64,000 bases of DNA from Colius striatus (GCF_028858725.1 NC_084773.1:9538350-9602349); one strand, 5' to 3'. Numbered from the stretch's first letter, positions 1 to 22,150 are shown. Numbers and translations: made by a program. The notes: a model not told the origin generated them from the sequence alone.

Positions 1-428
1 GCGCCGTTTCCTACAACATCCTGGCTGACACCTACGCCCAGACGGAGTTCTCCCGCACCGTGCTCTACCCTTATTGCGCTCCTTATGCCCTGGAGCTTGA
101 TTACCGGCAGAACCTTCTCAAGAAGGAGCTGGTAGGCTACAGCGCCGACCTCATCTGCTTGCAGGAAGTGGATAAGTCCGTCTTCGTGGACAGCTTGGCT
201 CCAGCCCTAGATGCTTTTGGACTCCAAGGGCTCTTCAAGATAAAGGAGAAGCAGCACGAAGGCCTGGCCACTTTCTACCGCCAAGACAAGTTCAGTCTCC
301 TTAGCCAGCACGACATAGCTTTCAACGAAGTCCTGCTCTCTGACCCACTGCACAAAGAGTTGTGTGATAAGCTGGCCAAGTACCCCTTGGTGCAAGAGAA
401 GGTGCTGCAGAGGTCATCTGTGCTGCAG
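1..428 (+). CDS. PDE12: PDE12 exon 1 (3' part)
   Basis: Open in frame 3 from the window edge, ending ...RSSVLQ at a G|GTACCA donor (gt at 429-430), phase 0. Carries the ADTYA and LQEVD motifs of the EEP domain. A longer open frame to 509 simply reads into the intron. Confidence 0.93.
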
Positions 429-2672
429 GTACCAGCTTTTACATGCATTCTTCCTCTTTTCACTCTCCTCCTCCCTATGTCTTCAGGCAGGTGCAGGCTT
501 CTGCAGTGAGAGCTTCACAATCAGAAATAGAACAGTCGTATACTCTTTCTTAGCTAGGGTAATGAATAGAGCAGAAGAGCAACCTGAGAACAAGAACAAA
601 ACATTGAGATGTTGCTGGAGTGGATATATGGAGAAGGCAAGATTATTTTCTTTGTTTTAAGATAAAGATATCTGTTGAGATTTTTGGCTGGGTATCTGTA
701 TTTTTGGTTGGTCATATGGCTGACAAGTTTTTCATTACTTAGTCTCGTATGTCACAATATGTATTTCATAAAATTTAAATCAGTTCTAAATAAGATCAAA
801 TAATTTATCTTGTTTTAATAATGCCACAATAATGCAGAAAGTGACAGTATGGAGAGAAACAAGGTTGGATGCATTTGTGAGTTTGTTTATGCCAATGGGT
901 GTGCCAGCAGAGCTGTTGTATAAGCACAGAGTGCAAGACACAGGTCTGTCAGGAATTTCATAAATACTCATTGGTTAAAGTTTCCTGTGGACTGAGTGGG
1001 ACTGACAAGCTTTCTTTGATAAGTAAAATCACCTCTGAATTTTATGTTGAATTTAACAACTATGCAATGCTACAGTTTGCTTGCTAAAACCACAGAGAGA
1101 TCTCCAATCTGTTGCAGAGGTGAGAGAAAATAGAAGCAGTTAAGAGTGGTGCAGTGTTTTCATAAGCTGTTGATAAAAATATGGCCAAACCAGACACTTA
1201 GGGACAAAAGAATGTTTGTCAGGTACCTGGATGTAGAGATAAGCCATATAAGGGCTGAGTATCAGCCCATAAAAGATAAATAAACTCAACTTAGGAGCTT
1301 TACTGATCATTAGTTAAGCATCAGATTCTTTCAACTGGATTGCCACAAAGGCATAAGGTAACTGTTGCATTTTAACGAATATTATGTATCTTTTTATTTA
1401 AGACTTAAGGTTGCTTTCTCTTTTGAAGGTTTCAGTTCTTCAGTCTACAACTGATCCCTCCAGGAAGATTTGTGTAGCTAATACCCACCTATACTGGCAC
1501 CCAAAAGGTAATTTTGTCATGTTTCATGCATGTAGGATAACTGGCTTTGTAAAGGTTTTTGTCCTTCTTAGGGAGAATTGATTTTCCTCCAAATTCTTTT
1601 GCAACTGTAACCTTTCCTTCTGGAGCTGAGGGTTTCCTGTCTTGCTTGTTACCTACATGAATCCAGCTAGGCTGCTAAGTCTGTATATTTATTTTCAGTA
1701 GAGTAAGACTGTTGCAGTCTGCCTGGGAGTCAGGTGAATGGAGCTGAAAGCAAGGCAAGGCATGTTACACACAATTCACCCAAAGAATAGACCATAAAAT
1801 AGAGATAGCCTTGCATGTGCTCATGGCTTCCCAATCCTATTCTACCTGAAGGAATTATATTGGCATACTACCAGGAGGGCAACCCCAGAGGGCTACAGAA
1901 GCTTTCAAAAGAGATTCTTGTTGCTTTTGTGCCTTTCAGGAGCATTAGGATGGCTGCCACAAAATGGAAAGCTGCTGTAGTATGTGTTGAAGGTTCAGAG
2001 TTCTTGCATGTGTGACTTTGGAGAGGCAGCCAATGGTTTAAATTAAAGCTTTCATACTCATGAACTTCAAAGGCTTCTTTGTGAATACTGGTTTAAAATG
2101 TAGTGCACAGAAAATGTAAAATGAGATTGCTGTTTCAGAGCTGTACATGATATATGTGAATGAGCAACTTAGAAAATTCCTCTAATGCTCCTATGAGGTG
2201 TTTTAAGTGAAACATTTTTATATTCTTAGGTGGTAACATCCGTCTCATCCAAATCGCCGTAGCCCTGTCTCACATCAAGCACGTTGCATGTGACTTGTAT
2301 CCTACTATACCAATCATATTCTGTGGAGATTTTAACAGTACACCATCATCTGGAACTTACACTTTTATTAACAGCGGTAACATTGCTGAAGATCATGAAG
2401 ACTGGGTCTCAAATGGTGAAGAAGAAAGGTGCAACATGCCTCTAAGCCATCCTTTCAAACTGCAAAGTGCTTGTGGAGAACCTGCTTACACAAACTATGT
2501 TGGTGGGTTTCACGGGTGTCTGGACTACATTTTCATTGACAAAAATTCTCTGGAAGTTGAACAGGTCATTCCGTTGCCAACTCATGAAGAAGTAACAACA
2601 CATCAGGCTTTGCCAAGTGTTTCACATCCTTCTGATCATATAGCACTAATATGTGACTTAAAGTGGAAATAG
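1..2672 (+). CDS. PDE12: PDE12, 2',5'-phosphodiesterase 12 (5'-truncated by window edge)
   Basis: C-terminal 315 codons plus stop, joined from exons 1-428 (cut at the 5' side; first whole codon at 3), 1429-1507 and 2230-2672; phases join without a break. The family is an exonuclease-endonuclease-phosphatase (EEP) enzyme of the mitochondrial matrix that cleaves 2'-5' oligoadenylate and trims poly(A) tails of mitochondrial RNA. Seen here: the EEP start motif SYNILADTYA, the metal-binding glutamate in CLQEVD, the GDFNSTP motif in exon 3 and the closing catalytic SDHIAL near the C-terminus, ending CDLKWK. The full human protein is about 609 aa, so roughly half is present; the mitochondrial targeting region and promoter lie outside the window. 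No frameshift or missing catalytic residue is visible. The downstream neighbour ARF4 is convergent. Confidence 0.95.
1429..1507 (+). CDS. PDE12: PDE12 exon 2
   Basis: Acceptor ...TTTTGAAG at 1427-1428, donor G|GTAATT at 1508. Encodes VSVLQSTTDPSRK through THLYWHPK and ends with one base of a glycine codon. The THLYWHP motif is typical of the EEP fold. Confidence 0.93.
2230..2672 (+). CDS. PDE12: PDE12 exon 3 (last coding exon)
   Basis: Acceptor TTCTTAG at 2228-2229; completes the split glycine codon, then GNIRLIQIAVAL, IIFCGDFNSTP, EEERCNM, YTNYVGGFHGCLDYIF and SDHIAL, stop TAG at 2670-2672. Strong match to the vertebrate PDE12 C-terminus. Confidence 0.95.
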
Positions 2673-2810
2673 ATCCCCTCTCAAGTGGTGCTTTTGGGTG
2701 TTCTTAAAAAAGATTTAATGTACTGCTGGGGAACCGAGGTTACCCCTGGTTTATGTTCTCCTCATGGAAAGTCAGAACAATGACTGAAAAGTTCATGTGT
2801 TTAATGGTTC

Positions 2811-2840
2811 TGCTGAGTATACTCAGCATACTGAGTATAC
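2811..2840. repeat. Perfect palindrome overlapping a perfect hairpin
   Basis: tgctgagtatactcagca (2811-2828) is an 18-bp perfect palindrome. gtatactcag (2817-2826) also pairs perfectly with ctgagtatac (2831-2840) around cata. In the PDE12 3' UTR. Confidence 0.95.
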
Positions 2841-3865
2841 AAGAGTATACTGTCTGGAGTACTTGCATGACAACTTATCCCTCACCTTTTTGTATGCTAA
2901 CAGGAATATTTTTAAGACAGGAGGTTTTGAAAATTGGATAATCATACACCTTTTTATTGGTGGTTTTAAAGGATTGGGAATTATTTTGGTAAAGACAACA
3001 TGAATTTAATCAGATCTACAAGACTGTGTGAACTGATCCCTACTTAATTTACAGAACCCAAAGCAAAACCTGAAAACAAATGTATAGAGTTGATTCAACC
3101 TCATTGTAATTACTGTCATAAGAACACAATTTTTTAAAACCAAGTTCAGAAGTTGTTTTGTTCACTTACCCTTGGGACCATAACTGTCCCCCAGTTTTTT
3201 ACTAAGGGGCATGAACAATTTGCTTGCACCTACTACCTTCTGAAAATACTGAGTAGGGAATGGACTTTCTGTCAGCAATCCACCATGTTACATTCAAGGT
3301 TATAATTGATTTGGAAGCATTTTGCTTGCCCATTTAAAATGGGTAATGCAGCTAATTTGAGTAGCTGGTAAAACTGGACTATATATATGGGTAGTATCTG
3401 CTTTGAACATCTGTTCCTTGTGTTGTTTAGTATTTATTTTGTGGCCACTGGCTATGAAGTTAGGACAGTCACCTTGGTCCAGGAGGGAGATTTTTAACAA
3501 CATAATCTGGTTTCAGGTAGGAGGAGATACAGAATAGTTAACAGGGTACATGAGCTATCTGTGCCTATATCTTTAAAAAGAAAACACAAGTGACTTACAA
3601 ACCTTTATCACAACTCTTCTGGTTTCTTCCTCTATTGCATACAAAGCCCACCTAGGTTTTTAATAGTTTTTACTGCATTTTTTCCTTCTAGAAGTAGAGA
3701 AGATTATACTATTTTGTAGGAGATAATTTGGATGTGGGGAAATGTATTTTATCCATACCTTCATTGAAATTGTTGGAGAGGTTTGAATAATTTAACAAAC
3801 TTCTTTCCATGCATCATTAATCCAAGTGAAGCAAACATTTGAAAACTATTTCACTTGTTTCAGCT

Positions 3866-3871
3866 AATAAA
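3866..3871 (+). terminator. PDE12: Candidate PDE12 poly(A) signal, proximal
   Basis: Canonical AATAAA about 1.2 kb after the stop codon, followed by a T-rich stretch (agttccctttgcag... tttttttc at about 3905). Confidence 0.5.
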
Positions 3872-4176
3872 GTTCCCTTTGCAGTTTGTCACTGTTTCCA
3901 AATGCTTTTTTTCCTAGTTACTTGTGTCCTGGATACCAAAGCTGTGTACCCTACATTTGCATAACTGCCACCCCTTCATTGTGTTGTGATGAACTGGAGC
4001 TTATAGCTGGGAGTTAGTTGCCCAGCTGTTTATATACTACTAAAATGAGTCACTTTCAATGAGCAGGTGGCTGCAGATTGTTGGTCCTATCTATTGCCAT
4101 AGTACCTGCCCTACTGGGGAGAGCTTTTCAGAAGCTTGTAAACATCTGCTCTTTAAGCCTTCTCTAGGTTAATTTC

Positions 4177-4182
4177 AATAAA
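4177..4182 (+). terminator. PDE12: Candidate PDE12 poly(A) signal, distal
   Basis: Canonical AATAAA followed directly by a T/GT-rich tract (ttatttgttgtttttgc), the usual downstream element. I think this the more convincing of the two candidates. Confidence 0.55.
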
Positions 4183-6507
4183 ATTATTTGTTGTTTTTGC
4201 TACTGTAGTACCCAAGCATCTTGTTAATAAGTTGATGCTGATGAACACCTGCACTGGCAAATGTAACAGGCAGGCCATGGAAGGTCATAGAAGATGAAAA
4301 AGATGCAGGGCCATCTGTCTCACAGCTTGTCTTGAACTTGACCAAGGAAGACCAATCTCATGAACTGTTTAGAATTTTGTCACCAACTCTGCACATAAAG
4401 CCAAAGCTAAGTGGAAATGGACAAGACTGTTGGAAGCCTGCATTTGTAAATATCTCATGGACATGTCCTTTGCATGCAGCTTTTCCTCCTTTCATTACTT
4501 GGTCTTATTTTCTAAACCCAAACCATTAAAAATTTGAAACTTCTCTGTACTACCAGAAGATGGAGCTGGTCAGAAAAGATACTACCCTGGTCTGCCACTT
4601 CCAAGAAACAGAAGGTCCCTCTAACTCCCTGTACTGGTACTTGGGTTGCTGCTTCTTTCTCCTTGCAGATCAAGGAGAAGGGGAGCAAAGAAAAACTGTC
4701 ACCTGCAGAAAGCAAGCAGTAAGGAAAAAGCACAGCACTGGCACAGGACCAGTAAAATTACATGGCCTTTGCACACAGCAGATATTAATCTTCAGGAGAA
4801 AATTCAACCCCATGAGCTAGTGCTGGAGATTCTCTGGTCCAAGTACCTCTCATTTCATTAGCAAAATGCAGTGGTACAGGCTGACTGTCAATAGCAGTAA
4901 TGTACCAGAAACCACAGACATTTCTGGTGCAGCAGCACAAGAGCCTAGATTAGGAAAAAGTCACAATTCAGAAGAACTGTGACTTTGGGATAGCGGGGGA
5001 GATGGTGAAAGGCAACTCTCATACAACTTTGGCCCATATCTCCCATGCTCCCAAGATTATTTTTACATCTATGTGAGGTAACATGGTGCTTCCTGCACCA
5101 CATAATGTACTTTTAGCTCCCTATACACAGCTGGACCTTGACCAGCAAGTAATTGCTCTTCTCTACATCATGTCTAAAACCCAGCAAAAGTCCCACTACA
5201 TTTGTCTACATGTAGATCTAAATATTCATGCAAAACTATTCTGTGGATGTTGGGGGAAACTGCTAACAGAGACACTGCTTCCAAGATTACAGCCTTACAG
5301 AGTACCCAGGCAAGTATTTTAGTAACAGAGGTCAAATGTGATCTTACCTCTTTCAGGAAGAATGAAGTACTTGCTTCAGTTCCTCTCTATGCTCTGATTA
5401 ACACTACAATGACTATTCAATTACATGCAACAATTTAATTTCATTGGCTTGGTCTTACTAAACTTCAGTGGAAGCTGTAGCCTTAATGTCTCATGCAGAC
5501 TCCAGCACTCTTAAATGAGGCTCCAGATCTTCACTACTCTCCAACTTTGGGAAATTACTTTTCTAGCAGAACTACAACCTCCTGGTACACAAAGCTAAGC
5601 ATGGTGACTCAGAAGGATGAACTTCTATACACATGCTGTAGCTCAAGGACACAATGGTTAAACAGGGCTCACCTGAACCTGAGGATTTAATTATTTAAAT
5701 ACATTTGAAAGAATTTAATCTTCATCTCTACCAAACAGAATGTTTCCTTCAAGGTAACAGGTCTAATTTGTTTCTGAGAACCTGCTTTTTTTTTTGAAGT
5801 CTACCTCTAACTTCTTCCTCACAGAGGAGATGGCATTTCATTTACCACAAGCATGGTTTCATTTTAGCCTACTGGCAGTATCAGTACAATCTGTATTGCA
5901 GACAAGATGCCTCTTCTGAACAAGAGGTTCCTTTTAAGGTTTATTTCAAGGAACTGGGTTGCTAGAAATACGCATATGAACGGCTACTGATCTAATGCAT
6001 GGCTATGTCAACTTTGGTTAATACGTAATCAGCATTTCATGGAAGGTACAGACAAAACCCTACTCATCTTACACTGTCTCCTGGGCTTCTGTTACACATT
6101 GAAGACAGCTAATGACCGTAATTCAAAGGCTCTGGAATTTTCTCTGGTTAGTTGTGTTCACAGTAACGGTATTTCCTAGAAACTTAAACCTCAGTTACAG
6201 CAGAAGGTGACTTGGAAAGTGATCTTAACCTAAACTAGCTTGTGTGTACCATAGTTTGTCACTGGGATTTCTTCTAGCAAGGACAAGACATGGGCTAAAA
6301 TACAAGAGGTTGCATAGAGCTGTTTTTTGGGGGGCTGACTATTGCCATTAATAAAATATTGACTAAATCCCTGTACAAGCGTTGAAGTCAGCTTCCCAGC
6401 TAGACATCAACAGAATCTGCCATTCTCCTGCCAGAACCCATGTTGGAGTTTACATGTAGATAGAACTACGAAACAGACATGTATGCTTTTCAGGCAGTTT
6501 GTACTTG
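4183..6507. other. Gap between convergent PDE12 and ARF4
   Basis: No gene recognised. Short open frames at 4332-4860 and 5083-5690 show no family resemblance. A longer PDE12 or ARF4 3' UTR could reach into it. Confidence 0.5.
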
Positions 6508-6513
6508 TTTTAT
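6508..6513 (-). terminator. ARF4: Candidate ARF4 poly(A) signal, distal
   Basis: Reads AATAAA on the minus strand (plus-strand tttatt), about 1.2 kb after the ARF4 stop. The minus-strand context TTGTAATAAAACAAGTAC looks like a genuine 3' end. Confidence 0.5.
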
Positions 6514-6676
6514 TACAACTTTTGTAACTGTTAGTATTTTCATATCTGGACATCTTAAAAGATATTTTAGATTTACAATTTCAAAAGAAATTTACAGAAT
6601 TCTGTAACTCTTGATGACAGCTACTCTAGTGCACTGTACACCACTTCATTGCCCACCTTCCATGTCCCGCTCTACG

Positions 6677-6722
6677 TAACTCCAAACAAGTGAAAAATCT
6701 AACTCCAAACAAGTGAAAAATC
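6677..6722. repeat. Tandem duplication, 2 x 23 bp
   Basis: Units 6677-6699 and 6700-6722 are identical (core aactccaaacaagtg). It lies at or just beyond the ARF4 3' end, inside the UTR if the distal poly(A) signal is used. Confidence 0.95.
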
Positions 6723-6846
6723 TGAGACTGATGTTCACATTCAAGCTGCAGGAAAGCCAGTAAATGGAAAAAGAGTAAGTGCTAACTTGCAATTAAACTA
6801 TTTAAGGAATCAAGAGGAGCATACACAGCACCATACATTTTATAAT

Positions 6847-6852
6847 TTTATT
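6847..6852 (-). terminator. ARF4: Candidate ARF4 poly(A) signal, proximal
   Basis: Minus-strand AATAAA about 850 bases after the stop codon. Two-signal use (here and 6508) would give alternative 3' UTRs. Confidence 0.45.
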
Positions 6853-7699
6853 AGGAATAATTCCAAGTGGGTTATGAAGAAACTAATCCATTGAGTTTGA
6901 TGAATTTTCCAAAATTTAATTATGAAGATATGTTCACCAACAAACAGTAGAACTTCAGCAGAACTATTATACACAGGGCAAAAATAGTCAGGCTGATACC
7001 AAAAAGCAACATGCAACATAAAAAAAAAAAGATACAATATAAAGGAAGACAATCTGCTGAATATTAAAAACAATCTCAACATGAGCTCTTCGCAACCAGC
7101 ACAGAACTATTCTACCCATTAAATCCAATTCACACAAAGGCAAGTTGGGCTGACAGAACCCAAGGATCAATAAAATGTTCCTCAGTGCAGTAGATTTGTA
7201 TAGTGTTTTAGAGCATTTCCTTGGCTGGAACAAGCAGTATTAGGAATTCTTTTTGGCAAGGGAGAGAAATAAATACATACGGAATGCTACATTTTTAAAT
7301 CAGCAGACTGTCTGAGGAATGAAACAGGGCATCAGTAAACTAAAAGTAGCAGGGAAAAAAAATTAAAACATTAATTTACTGGGGCTCAAAAGAGTATTCA
7401 AACAGATCTTAAAGATGTCACAATAACTATATTCAGGCATTTATGCTAACAAGGGGAATAAAATCAGAAGATACACTTTTTCCAAGTTAAGGAGATTTTT
7501 ACCCAAGCATATTGCTACCTTTGCAACATGTAGCTTGGTAAACAATAATTGGCAACAAAGTGAGTTGAAACGCTGTAATATCCTGCCCAAATATCAGTTC
7601 CAGATACTGTAATAACCAAGATGCAAACTAATTTTGTTGTAACAAGCCTAGACCACTTATATCAAACATGTCCCTGGTCAAAGAGTCATCCAGTTAGAG

Positions 7700-18101
<10,402 letters not shown>

Positions 18102-18347
18102 GGCGGCTCCGGCGCGGCGCTGGGCGGCGGCGCAAGCAGCGGGAGGAGCACGGCGAGAGAGGGAGGAAGGGAGGGAGGGGGAGCGCGGCCCGGCTGCTGT
18201 CTGCGCTCACGGATCCCTCCGCCAGCGAGGCGGCCGCCTGCTAATGTGCGGGGTTCGCCCGGCGGCGCCGACTTACGAGGCGCGGTCGGCAGCAACGATA
18301 GTGTCAGCTCCCGCTCTGTGACCGGGAAACCTCGCTCGCTCCTTCTC

Positions 18348-18357
18348 TGCCACGTCA
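18348..18357 (-). promoter_or_regulatory. ATF6/CREB3-type UPR element (TGACGTGGCA)
   Basis: Minus strand reads TGACGTGGCA, a full match to the UPRE/CREB3-family consensus TGACGTGG(C/A), about 250 bp upstream of the ARF4 ATG. Binding is inferred. Confidence 0.55.
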
Positions 18358-18413
18358 CGCTCGCCACGGCCGCACCGGCTCCAACGCGGACAAAACCACG
18401 TCACGCTCGCCAC
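18350..18413. repeat. 18-bp direct repeat, 46-bp spacing, in ARF4 promoter
   Basis: ccacgtcacgctcgccac at 18350-18367 and 18396-18413, identical. Each copy contains a TGACGTGG core on the minus strand. Confidence 0.95.
18394..18403 (-). promoter_or_regulatory. Second ATF6/CREB3-type site (TGACGTGGTT)
   Basis: Minus strand reads TGACGTGGTT. It sits in a second copy of the 18-bp unit ccacgtcacgctcgccac (18350-18367 and 18396-18413), 46 bp from the first. Confidence 0.5.
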
Positions 18414-18830
18414 ATCCCACCAGTCACGGCACCGCCCTTCGCCACACGGCCCGAGCGCCCAACGGCGGCCGGGACTCTCACTCCCAGCAAGCGCTGCGCC
18501 CGCCCCGCGCCTCGCTCGGCCGGAACGCCGCCGCTGGGGCATGACGGGGGATGCAGTTGAAGGCGCCGATCCCGCCTCGCCGCAGCTTCCGGCCGCCCCG
18601 TGGCATGTCGGGAAACCGAGTCGGCCGGCGGCTGCCCAGGCTCAGGCCCGGCTGCCCGGCGCCCGCGTACCAGCGCCCGGGCTGGGCCGGAGCTGCCTCT
18701 CTCCCTGCCTTGCCCCTCAGCTCTGCTAATTCGCGTCACGCTACCCCGCAGCTGCGACAGGCAGCTCGCTCCTCTCCCCCAGGGCAGAGGAGAGCAAGAG
18801 AAGCAGTGTTTTTGGACTAAAACAAAACCT

Positions 18831-20160
18831 GAGGGCGCCTGAGAGAGAGACACAGCTCTTTGATTTTTTTAGTAGCTGTAGCCCAGGAACACCGATTATT
18901 GCAGAATCTTTTTCTTACATTGTTTTCATGGCTTCGACCTGTCTCAGTGGCCCAGAGGCTACCAAGTAACAGCACAAGTGTGACGCTGGCCCCGCAACAG
19001 CATACAGTTTCTTGGCCAGGAAGCAGCAGATACAGGGGAGCAATATGGGAATGAAAGGGAAGTAACCCATAGTTTATTAGAAACATGCCAGGTTGAAAAA
19101 TATGTTTGATTTCCTAACCAGCTGTAACAGCTTTTTTGACAGCTATTGTAAAAAGCTTATAGTATTTAAGGCAACATAAGTTGAGCTGCATTTAATGCTT
19201 CAGTAACTGAGCTCCCTGTCCCACACCATCATTGGTTCAATCCAAAGATTTATGTGTCATGTTAAAAGCCTTCAAGTTTTAAATGATACTCACCTGTTTA
19301 AAATTAAGACTGAAATTTAGTGTTATAAAACCAAAGTTTCAAATATGGCTCTATTCAGAGCACCTCATATTTACACTTTTGTTTGGTTTTGGTGTTTTAC
19401 AAGTTAAGCTTCTCTGAACTTGGCTAAGTGTAGTACAAAGTATCTGAAAGACTCTTTTTGACACTTTTTTTGTAAGTCAGATGAAGACTGAGTAAAGAAC
19501 ACTGAAACCAGTAGTCACACTGTTAGCTGTCAAGCCTCAGATTAAAGAAGGTTAGTACAAGGTTTATACCTATATTTTAAGAACACTGAGTTAAAACCAA
19601 AACAACAAAAAGGCTTGGGAAAATTCCACCTCATCAAGCTGGCAACTTCCTTCTGCAGCTGATGCAATTCCTCTGCAACACAATGAGTGGCTGAAGCATC
19701 CCAAGTTAAAATATGCATGCTCAGTGTAAAAGGACTGCAGGGGAGACAGGACAAGATCAAGAATCTGCAATGAGGACACTGTTCTGGTTTCAGTGACTAC
19801 ATTTTGCTTAGCTTAAGGTCCTTTTGAACCACCATTACTAAAAGCATTACAAGTCACTGATGAAGACAGCAAACAAAACAGTACAACTTATCTTTTTTGC
19901 CTTTCTTTTGAACAAGATTCTAGTTTTGTTCAAGCATCTACTTATTCAGGGATTTAAACTAATACCAGCTCCATTAAAGACACCTAAATTGAGCTTTATT
20001 CCCAGTCTACTTCCCACTACCATCTCTCAAAGGCCTCTCATACGTGTACATGACAAATTTTGCTTGGAGGCTGGTCCCTGCCATTAGCTTTCTCGAGGAT
20101 TCTGCAGGTCAGTCATATTACAATGGTCAAACTACAACATTACTCCATCCTCTCAGGTAT
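18831..20160. other. Spacer between ARF4 promoter and DENND6A 3' end
   Basis: No gene seen. It holds one further minus-strand AATAAA (19995-20000) that could serve as a distal DENND6A poly(A) signal. Confidence 0.5.
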
Positions 20161-20306
20161 TTCTGGTCACCTATGGTCTAGGTCTTCAAGACCCGCATGG
20201 ACACGTTCCTAAGTGATCTGATCTAGGTGGACCTGCTTCTGCATGGGGGTTGGACTAGATGATCTCTAAAGGTCCCTTCCAACCCCTACCATTCCATGAT
20301 TCTAAG
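20160..20306 (+). mobile_element. CR1 LINE 3' end
   Basis: Contains the diagnostic avian CR1 tail: ...ggttggactagatgatctct, then ggtcccttccaacc and accattccatgattcta. Plus orientation, opposite to DENND6A; only the 3' end remains, as is usual for truncated LINE copies. Confidence 0.9.
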
Positions 20307-20455
20307 GGGTGGTTACAACTTCATCAGGTCAGACTAAGCAGTGGTCTCTACCAGCTGCTGAACAGCTCTGCTTACACAGGAGAGAGGAAAACCAACCAAA
20401 CAGATCACATCTATCATCTACATCACAAAACTTGCAAAAAAAAAAAATCAGACCC

Positions 20456-20461
20456 TTTATT
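20456..20461 (-). terminator. DENND6A: Candidate DENND6A poly(A) signal
   Basis: Minus-strand AATAAA about 1.7 kb after the stop, followed downstream (minus sense) by a T12 run. A nearer candidate lies at 20967-20972. I favour this one but cannot decide from sequence alone. Confidence 0.45.
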
Positions 20462-20966
20462 TTCTTTTACAAAAATACATATTTGCAGTCATATAATAGT
20501 TATCATAGTTGTTACCAGTTTACATGGTTCCAATAAACTACACAGTACTCCCAGTTAAGTATTTAAGATAATTTAGTAAAAAAATGGACACTAATTTCTG
20601 GATTAGAAATGCTACACATCAGGGTGTGCAAAAGAAAGTTGCAAGTTAGAAATTAATGCTGAAGTGGTGTAGTTTAAGTAACATAATAGATACATTAAAC
20701 TTTTGGTCATGACTAACTGCATACAAACCGTAACAGTATTAAAATACATTATTTTCATAAAAATACCATTGTGACACTTTGTATCTAAATAAGACATTTT
20801 TAGAAAGATGGTATGAAATATTTATCTTACAAAAGCACATTCTTATAGCAGAATTATGTTTTAAGTTTAAAAAAAATTCCTATTGAAGCACTTAGAAGCA
20901 GGTTGTTCTTTTTTTAATAACCATGATCCGTACAAAAGTTGATGCTGTGTGTACACTATAGTGTTG

Positions 20967-20972
20967 TTTATT
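20967..20972 (-). terminator. DENND6A: Alternative DENND6A poly(A) signal
   Basis: Minus-strand AATAAA (plus-strand tttatt in gttgtttattct), giving a 3' UTR of about 1.2 kb. Confidence 0.35.
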
Positions 20973-22150
20973 CTATTTGAAACTAGTCAAAGTGCAACAC
21001 TGCCTATGGGGCAGCTGAGTCCTTATATACCATTGAAACGTGTTCAAGAAGATAAACATCACATTCTTGTTGCTTAATATGCAAGAGGAAATTCTTCTTT
21101 ATGCATGTCTGCTATCTGCATATAGTGAGAATAATTTAATGCTACAGTCTTTTCTTGCCATAGTTTGACTTTTCCCTAGGCTTACTTCAGCTGGAACTAA
21201 TGTATCTATCCAGCCTCATTACATCCTCAAACAGCCCACTGGTGAAAAAAATAAAAGGAGCTGAGTGCTACAATGTCCCTCTGAAACAGACTGTGTATCA
21301 GCTAACTCTACTGAAATCACTGATTTTAAAATCCATAGTAGAATGCCACTGTGTTTACTTCCTGTGATAAACACTGCATGCTTATATTTACACTAGTGAT
21401 CCACTTCAAATAGCTAATGTCAGCAGTTTAAAACCAATTAGTATACAATTACTTTGTATTTAAGGCATGTGAGTAAGAGCACCCTAATTAACTGACATTG
21501 AATAAGATAGATTTCTCTTCAGGAAATTCATCAGCTGCCTTCTCTTCTCTAAAGATGCTAAATTAATATGGTTTTGCAAAGACCATGGTCTTAGCAAAAT
21601 ATGGTTTTGCAAAGAAAGTTAAGAACTGATCTGATTATTTCAGCTGCTCCTGAAACAGTTCCAAAAGCAATGGTTTACCAGTAAAATATCTCAACTCTAA
21701 CGTATTCTCACCAAGTCATGTAATAGTCAGTTGGACTTACCACTAGGTGAAATCTAAAAGAAAAAAAACTCAAAAGCAACCAGATACTACATCAAGAGGA
21801 CAGTACAGGATCAATATTGCTTACCCCTGAGTTAGCAGGATTGGGTATAGCAGCACCAATTGGAAAACATTCTGCAATGCCAGCACTGCACTGTGGTCCT
21901 ATACTATGGTATCGTTTCATATGCCCACAGATTCTTCTTTAAGAGCACTTATTTCAGATATTATTAAACACAGGAATTTCTTTAGTTGCATTGGTGTTTA
22001 AGTGGAAAAGACAGTGGAACTAGTACAGTGGGCTATACAGTTATTACAGTCCATTTGTAGTGTTTAGAGCTGTGTTCCAATCTTGGTAAGCCACTGTCTT
22101 CTGTGAAACTGATTTGTTTTAGTTTTCTGTACAAAAAAAAACAGTAGAAA

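Larger units (their letters stand above)
2673..4182 (+). other. PDE12: PDE12 3' UTR (inferred)
   Basis: No coding content. Two AATAAA signals, at 3866-3871 and 4177-4182, give candidate UTR lengths of about 1.2 and 1.5 kb. Contains a perfect palindrome and hairpin at 2811-2840. The true end is unknown. Confidence 0.6.
6508..7699 (-). other. ARF4: ARF4 3' UTR (inferred)
   Basis: Non-coding, AT-rich sequence between the ARF4 stop codon and the more distal of two poly(A) signals. The 23-bp tandem duplication lies within it if the distal signal is used. Confidence 0.6.
20456..22150 (-). other. DENND6A: DENND6A 3' UTR (inferred)
   Basis: Non-coding sequence after the stop. Includes an 18-bp direct repeat (aatatggttttgcaaaga at 21565-21582 and 21598-21615) flanking the palindrome gaccatggtc. 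Confidence 0.55.

Noticed and set aside
18381-18400. Canonical ERSE (CCAAT-N9-CCACG) in the ARF4 promoter
   Set aside because: Reads CCAAC with a 10-base gap, so it does not meet the consensus; only the TGACGTGG cores are reported.
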